This document shows, piece after piece, positions 59,370-64,000 of a stretch of DNA of 64,000 nt; positions within the stretch are counted from its first letter, which is position 1, and every line of letters begins with the position of its first letter. Under the pieces are notes generated by a model that saw only the letters and a program-made list of their open reading frames with translations, did no database searches and was not told the origin of the DNA. Source of the DNA: Pseudovibrio sp. Tun.PSC04-5.I4 (GTDB taxonomy: Bacteria; Pseudomonadota; Alphaproteobacteria; Rhizobiales; Stappiaceae); the NCBI RefSeq assembly GCF_900104145.1, contig NZ_FNLB01000006.1, forward strand, positions 1,695,001-1,759,000, written 5' to 3'. A program made the position numbers and the translations under genes.

Positions 59370-61799
59370 TTAGTGGGCTACGACCCCTGCACCCTTGTCA
59401 TCTTTAGCCAATGCTTCGGAGCTAGACTTTTCTTCCTCTTCGCTGCACTCGATGGCTTCAGGCATCCGAACAAGAGCATGTACAAGCACTTCGTCCATGC
59501 GAGCGACCGGAATAATTTCCAATGCATTCTTCACATTATCAGGAATATCGGCAAGATCTTTCGCGTTATCTGATGGAATAAGCACCTTCTTGATACCGCC
59601 GCGCAGAGCAGCCAGAAGCTTCTCTTTAAGGCCACCAATAGGCAGAACCCGGCCTCGAAGCGTGATCTCACCGGTCATCGCAACTTCGCGGCGTACCGGA
59701 ATTCCGGTCATCACGGAAATCACAGTGGTCGCCATGGCGATACCAGCAGAAGGACCATCCTTCGGCGTGGCTCCTTCAGGAACGTGAACGTGCAGCTCAC
59801 GCTTTTCAAAGAGCGAAGGCTTGATGCCAAAGTCTTCAGAACGGGAGTGAACATAAGAGGCCGCCGCTGAGATAGATTCCTTCATCACATCACGCAGGTT
59901 ACCCGTGACAGTCATTTTGCCCTTACCCGACATCATGACACCCTCAATGGTCAGCAACTCGCCGCCCACTTCAGTCCAAGCTAACCCGGTAACAACACCC
60001 ACCTGATCTTCTTCTTCAACCTGACCATAGCGGAAACGTGGTACGCCGAGGTATTCCTCAACCAGCTCCTCGTCCACTTTGATCGCAGTCTTGTTGTTGA
60101 TCAGAATGTCCTTCACAGCCTTACGAGCCAGGCTACTCATCTCACGCTCAAGGTTACGAACGCCCGCTTCACGGGTGTAAAGGCGGATAACCTTCTGCAG
60201 CGCTTCCTGAGTAATTTCAAACTCACCGTCTCTCAGACCGTGGTTTTTGATCGCTTTATCTAACAGATGGCGACGGCAGATCTCGATCTTCTCATCTTCG
60301 GTGTAACCGGCAATACGGATGATCTCCATACGGTCCATCAGGGGACCTGGAATATTCAACGTATTGGCAGTCGTCACGAACATGACGTCGGAAAGGTCAT
60401 ATTCCACTTCAAGGTAGTGATCCATAAAGCTGGCGTTCTGCTCCGGATCAAGAACCTCAAGCAGTGCGGAAGATGGATCACCGCGGAAATCCATGCCCAT
60501 TTTGTCAATCTCATCGAGAAGGAACAACGGGTTGGATTTCTTCGCTTTTTTCATGGACTGAATGACTTTACCTGGCATGGAGCCAATGTAAGTCCGACGG
60601 TGACCACGGATCTCAGCCTCATCACGCACACCGCCAAGCGACATACGAACGAACTCGCGACCAGTTGCACGTGCAATAGATTTACCCAGAGAGGTTTTAC
60701 CTACACCTGGAGGACCAACGAGACACAGGATAGGCCCGCGCAGCTTATTCGCGCGTTTCTGCACCGCAAGGTACTCCACAATGCGCTCCTTGACCTTCTC
60801 AAGGCCAAAGTGATCCGTATCCAGAACCTTCTCAGCAAGCGTCAGATCATGTTTAACCTTGGACCTTTTCGCCCATGGAATACCGATCAACCAATCAAGG
60901 TAGTTGCGAACAACAGTCGCCTCTGCCGACATTGGACTCATCTGCTTCAGCTTTTTCAGCTCAGCATTGGCCTTTTCGCGGGCTTCCTTGGAAAGCTTGG
61001 TCTTCTCAACGCGTTCTTCCAGTTCAGCAAGCTCATCGCGCCCGTCTTCCCCATCGCCCAGTTCCTTCTGAATGGCCTTCATCTGCTCATTCAAATAGTA
61101 CTCGCGCTGGGTTTTTTCCATCTGGCGCTTAACACGAGATCGGATGCGCTTTTCAACCTGCAGAACGGAAATTTCGCTTTCCATCATGCCAAGCACTTTT
61201 TCAAGACGCTCTGTGATGGAGACAGTGCCGAGAAGTTCCTGCTTATCGTGAATTTTCACGGCAAGATGAGACGCAATCGTATCTGCAAGCTTGGAAAAAT
61301 CATCAATCTGATTAACCGCACCGAGAACTTCAGGAGAAACCTTTTTGTTCAGCTTCACATAGTTCTCGAACTCCGAAATAACAGTACGACCAAGGGCTTC
61401 CACCTCAATCTCGTCACCGGAAGTCTCGTCAAGAATAACGGCTTCAGCCTCATAAAGATCCTCGCGGTCAGTGAACTTACCGATCTCGGCACGTGCACCT
61501 CCCTCAACAAGCACCTTTACGGTATTATCTGGCAGCTTCAAAAGCTGCAAAACTGTTGCAAGAGTACCGATCTTGTAAATCTGATCAGTATCAGGATCGT
61601 CATCCGCTTCATTCATCTGGGTGGCAAGCAAAATTTGCTTGTCAGAGTTCATAACCTCTTCCAGAGCGCGGATAGATTTCTCGCGCCCTACAAAGAGCGG
61701 CACGATCATATGAGGGAATACGACGATGTTGCGCAAAGGGAGAACTGGAAAAACAGAGTTTTCCGTTTCTTCAACCGAGCGCATTTCATTGTCAGCCAT
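59370..61799 (-). CDS. lon: ATP-dependent protease Lon
   Basis: An 809-residue AAA+ serine protease degrading misfolded and regulatory proteins. ATG 61799 (MADNEMRSVEETENSVFPVL) starts the family N-domain. Walker A GPPGVGKTSLGKSIA (near residue 360), Walker B NPLFLLDEIDKMGMD; protease dyad Ser in PKDGPSAGIAMA (near 680) and Lys in IGGLKEKLLAALRGG. Separate from hupB by its own terminator. Confidence 0.97.
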   Translation of the reverse strand: MADNEMRSVEETENSVFPVLPLRNIVVFPHMIVPLFVGREKSIRALEEVMNSDKQILLATQMNEADDDPDTDQIYKIGTLATVLQLLKLPDNTVKVLVEGGARAEIGKFTDREDLYEAEAVILDETSGDEIEVEALGRTVISEFENYVKLNKKVSPEVLGAVNQIDDFSKLADTIASHLAVKIHDKQELLGTVSITERLEKVLGMMESEISVLQVEKRIRSRVKRQMEKTQREYYLNEQMKAIQKELGDGEDGRDELAELEERVEKTKLSKEAREKANAELKKLKQMSPMSAEATVVRNYLDWLIGIPWAKRSKVKHDLTLAEKVLDTDHFGLEKVKERIVEYLAVQKRANKLRGPILCLVGPPGVGKTSLGKSIARATGREFVRMSLGGVRDEAEIRGHRRTYIGSMPGKVIQSMKKAKKSNPLFLLDEIDKMGMDFRGDPSSALLEVLDPEQNASFMDHYLEVEYDLSDVMFVTTANTLNIPGPLMDRMEIIRIAGYTEDEKIEICRRHLLDKAIKNHGLRDGEFEITQEALQKVIRLYTREAGVRNLEREMSSLARKAVKDILINNKTAIKVDEELVEEYLGVPRFRYGQVEEEDQVGVVTGLAWTEVGGELLTIEGVMMSGKGKMTVTGNLRDVMKESISAAASYVHSRSEDFGIKPSLFEKRELHVHVPEGATPKDGPSAGIAMATTVISVMTGIPVRREVAMTGEITLRGRVLPIGGLKEKLLAALRGGIKKVLIPSDNAKDLADIPDNVKNALEIIPVARMDEVLVHALVRMPEAIECSEEEEKSSSEALAKDDKGAGVVAH

Positions 61800-61956
61800 C
61801 TCTATTCCTTTCAAGCTGTGGCTCTCTCACGAAAACCACGATAAAGCGCAACATGAAAATCAACTGACCAAAGAAAAGCCAGGCTCTATTTCTGTAGGCC
61901 GACCTCATCGCCCCATACTGGGCACGATTAAACTCGCCAAGTTGCGAACTAGACCC

Positions 61957-61987
61957 ATTAGGTGGCAACACCGTCACCAACTGTCAA
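61957..61987 (-). promoter_or_regulatory. Candidate lon promoter
   Basis: Minus strand TTGACA (61987-61982), an 18-bp spacer and ACCTAAT (61963-61957), about 160 bp before the lon start. TTGACA is a perfect -35 box. CTTG overlaps it, so a heat-shock sigma form is also conceivable. Confidence 0.4.
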
Positions 61988-62161
61988 GCACTGCCAAACC
62001 AAGTCTTTAAGGCATCTGTTGATATTATAAGCTTTTTTCGATTTGAAAGAGGCTTGTAACGTCAATTTGAACCTTAAGAAAACCCAGTTTGAAAACAACC
62101 AGATCTAATCCGCACTAATTCCGCACTACATACTAAAATTTGACGCAAAAGGTACAAAGAC

Positions 62162-62198
62162 AAAAAATGGGCGGCACTTTCTCTCAAGTAACCGCCCA
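62162..62198 (-). terminator. Terminator of clpX
   Basis: Minus strand TGGGCGG, a 17-base loop, CCGCCCA and six T (TTTTTTG), about 55 bp behind the clpX stop. Confidence 0.82.
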
Positions 62199-62252
62199 AA
62201 TTAAACTCAATACACGAGCGAAGCCGAATGGCTTGTTCAGTCCCCTACTGCG

Positions 62253-63518
62253 CTAGGCGCTAGTAGCTGAATTCTCTGCACGGTCCTCATAGATATACAA
62301 AGGACGTGCATCCCCATCGACAACTTCCGCTGAAATCACCACTTCCTTTACGCCCTTAAGGCCGGGAAGTTCGTACATGGTTTCCAACAGGATCGCTTCC
62401 AGAATAGACCGCAGACCACGAGCACCAGTTTTACGCGTGATACCCCGGCGGGCAATCGACTTCAGAGCTTCTTCGTGGAAGGACAATTCTACGTTTTCCA
62501 TCTCAAACAGCCGCTGGTACTGAGCAACCAGAGCGTTCTTAGGTTCACGTAAAATGGAAACCAACGCATCTTCATCCAGATCTTCAAGTGTTGCGATAAC
62601 CGGCAAACGGCCCACAAACTCAGGGATCAAACCAAATTTCAGCAGATCTTCTGGCTCAAGTTCTGAAAACAGCTCGCCAGTTTTACGATCTTCTGGCGCA
62701 AGCACTGAAGCAGCAAAGCCGATAGATGTTTTACGGCCACGGTCTGAAATAATTTTGTCCAGACCAGAAAATGCACCACCACAGATAAACAGGATGTTGG
62801 TTGTATCAACCTGCAAAAACTCTTGCTGAGGATGCTTTCTTCCACCTTGCGGAGGAACGGAAGCCACAGTGCCTTCCATGATCTTCAACAGAGCCTGCTG
62901 CACACCTTCACCAGAAACGTCACGGGTGATGGATGGGTTTTCAGCTTTACGCGTAATTTTGTCTACTTCATCGATGTAGACAATTCCGCGCTGAGCTCGC
63001 TCAACATTGTAGTCTGCAGATTGAAGCAGCTTCAAAATAATATTTTCGACGTCTTCACCAACGTAACCCGCTTCAGTCAGCGTGGTTGCGTCAGCCATCG
63101 TAAACGGAACATCCAGAATTCGGGCGAGCGTTTGCGCCAGATGAGTTTTACCACACCCAGTAGGACCAACCAGCAGAATGTTGGACTTTGCAAGTTCAAC
63201 ATCGTCGTTCTTGGAAGCGTGATTTAACCGTTTGTAGTGGTTGTGAACAGCAACAGCCAGCACCTTTTTGGCACGACCCTGTCCAATCACATAATCATCC
63301 AGAACACCACGAATTTCCTGAGGTGTTGGGATCCCATCACGAGACTTTACCAGCGAAGATTTATTTTCTTCGCGAATAATGTCCATGCAAAGTTCGACAC
63401 ATTCATCACAGATAAAAACTGTCGGACCCGCAATTAGCTTACGGACCTCATGCTGGCTTTTTCCGCAAAACGAGCAGTAAAGCGTGTTCTTGCTGTCGCT
63501 GCCGCTGGCTTTGCTCAT
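62253..63518 (-). CDS. clpX: ATP-dependent Clp protease, ATP-binding subunit ClpX
   Basis: A 421-residue unfoldase feeding ClpP. N-terminal zinc domain: LYCSFCGKSQHEV and FICDECVELCMDI (four Cys). Walker A LVGPTGCGKTHLAQTL (near residue 118), Walker B GIVYIDEVDKITRKAENPSI, pore loop GYVGED, IGF loop GRKTSIGFAA (ClpP contact, near 270). Gene order clpP-clpX-lon. Confidence 0.97.
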   Translation of the reverse strand: MSKASGSDSKNTLYCSFCGKSQHEVRKLIAGPTVFICDECVELCMDIIREENKSSLVKSRDGIPTPQEIRGVLDDYVIGQGRAKKVLAVAVHNHYKRLNHASKNDDVELAKSNILLVGPTGCGKTHLAQTLARILDVPFTMADATTLTEAGYVGEDVENIILKLLQSADYNVERAQRGIVYIDEVDKITRKAENPSITRDVSGEGVQQALLKIMEGTVASVPPQGGRKHPQQEFLQVDTTNILFICGGAFSGLDKIISDRGRKTSIGFAASVLAPEDRKTGELFSELEPEDLLKFGLIPEFVGRLPVIATLEDLDEDALVSILREPKNALVAQYQRLFEMENVELSFHEEALKSIARRGITRKTGARGLRSILEAILLETMYELPGLKGVKEVVISAEVVDGDARPLYIYEDRAENSATSA

Positions 63519-63775
63519 GAGATATATCCCCGCGTCGTTTCGAGGGACCCTGCCCCTCTTAGATTTCTTAACTCGACAGCGAAACTTACGTTTCGGCCTT
63601 CTACTGACTTATCGCGTTTTGTGTTCCGCTTCCAGAGGGAAGCTTGGGAAATCACCAACGGCCACTCACTTATGAGATATTTGGCTTGCAATAATCAACA
63701 TTCCTTTAAGCCCCGCACGTAAAGTTCATTTCTTGTTAAAAAAACTTGCCTGCGAGTAACTTTTATAAAACCAAC
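63519..63775. other. clpP-clpX intergenic region
   Basis: 257 bp without a gene; clpX may have its own minus-strand promoter here. Nothing decisive is seen. Confidence 0.35.
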
Positions 63776-64000
63776 TTAAGCAGGTTCAATAAGGCTTAAG
63801 CTTTCGCGGTTTGCGATAACATTATCAATGAGACCGAACTCTTTCGCCGCATTAGCACTCATAAAGTTGTCACGTTCAAGCGCTTCTTCAACGGCATCAA
63901 GTGTCTGACCTGTATGGTCAACATAGATCTCGTTGAGGCGGCGCTTCAGCTTCAGAATTTCCTGTGCATGCAACATGATGTCCGCTGCTTGCCCACGGAA
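63776..64000 (-). CDS. clpP: ATP-dependent Clp protease proteolytic subunit ClpP (3' end only)
   Basis: The window holds the last ~74 codons; the frame continues past position 64000. The segment FRGQAADIMLHAQEILKLKR matches the ClpP block following the catalytic His (G-GQATDI-IHAREIL), and the later stretch MSANAAKEFGLIDNVIANRE has the catalytic-Asp-side helix end. The Ser and His of the triad lie outside the window. Confidence 0.93.
   Translation of the reverse strand, partial: FRGQAADIMLHAQEILKLKRRLNEIYVDHTGQTLDAVEEALERDNFMSANAAKEFGLIDNVIANRESLSLIEPA

Noticed and set aside
60267..61844. 525-codon plus-strand frame opposite lon
   Set aside because: It is the mirror of a strongly conserved gene, has no ribosome site and no recognisable domain.

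Overview
The window comes from an alphaproteobacterium, most likely in the order Hyphomicrobiales and perhaps near Stappiaceae. The evidence is the host gene order nuoA-N, birA, rnj, mce, DUF1467, proS, lolC, lolD next to hupB, lon, clpX, clpP, plus protein features such as a short 441-residue ProS. The genus is an inference from synteny, not a search result.

Positions 1 to 31482 are one end of a transposable Mu-like prophage, read right to left. Its left terminus is at about 31482, where three 18-bp repeats lie like the Mu transposase sites L1, L2 and L3. Next inward are a divergent repressor (plus strand) and Ner, then small early genes, a ParB-like protein, the MuA-type DDE transposase, the MuB-type ATPase, GemA and a Mor/C-type activator. 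After these come the lysis genes (muramidase with a C-terminal membrane segment, nested Rz/Rz1), the Mu head genes (gp25 to F, I protease, decoration protein, gpT) and a contractile tail in P2 order (V, W, J, I, H, FI, FII, E/E', tape measure). The window opens inside the tape measure gene, so the right end of the phage is not seen. The phage is a mosaic of Mu-type replication and head with a P2-type tail.

The most interesting non-coding structure is in the phage. Helically phased arrays of TTCGAA hexamers occur near the left end (30966-30993 and 31248-31298) and again in a 350-bp mid-genome gap between the F and I genes (13876-13912). That gap is where Mu carries its strong gyrase site. The same gap holds a strong three-stem foldable element and one of two nearly identical palindromic hairpins; the other copy precedes the lysis operon. 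Together with the phage ParB-like gene this suggests an undescribed centromere-like or genome-organising system, which is a hypothesis only.

From 31483 the host chromosome follows, nearly all on the minus strand: lipoprotein export (lolD, lolC), proS, an orphan plus-strand terminator that marks a probable small RNA, DUF1467, methylmalonyl-CoA epimerase, RNase J and BirA, then the complete 14-subunit complex I operon. Two extra genes are translationally coupled inside that operon: a pentapeptide-repeat protein between nuoF and nuoG and a two-helix membrane protein between nuoH and nuoI. Beyond the operon lie four tRNA-Asp genes, a secreted peptidoglycan-binding protein (plus strand), a membrane protein, two tRNA-Val genes, HU, Lon, ClpX and the end of ClpP.
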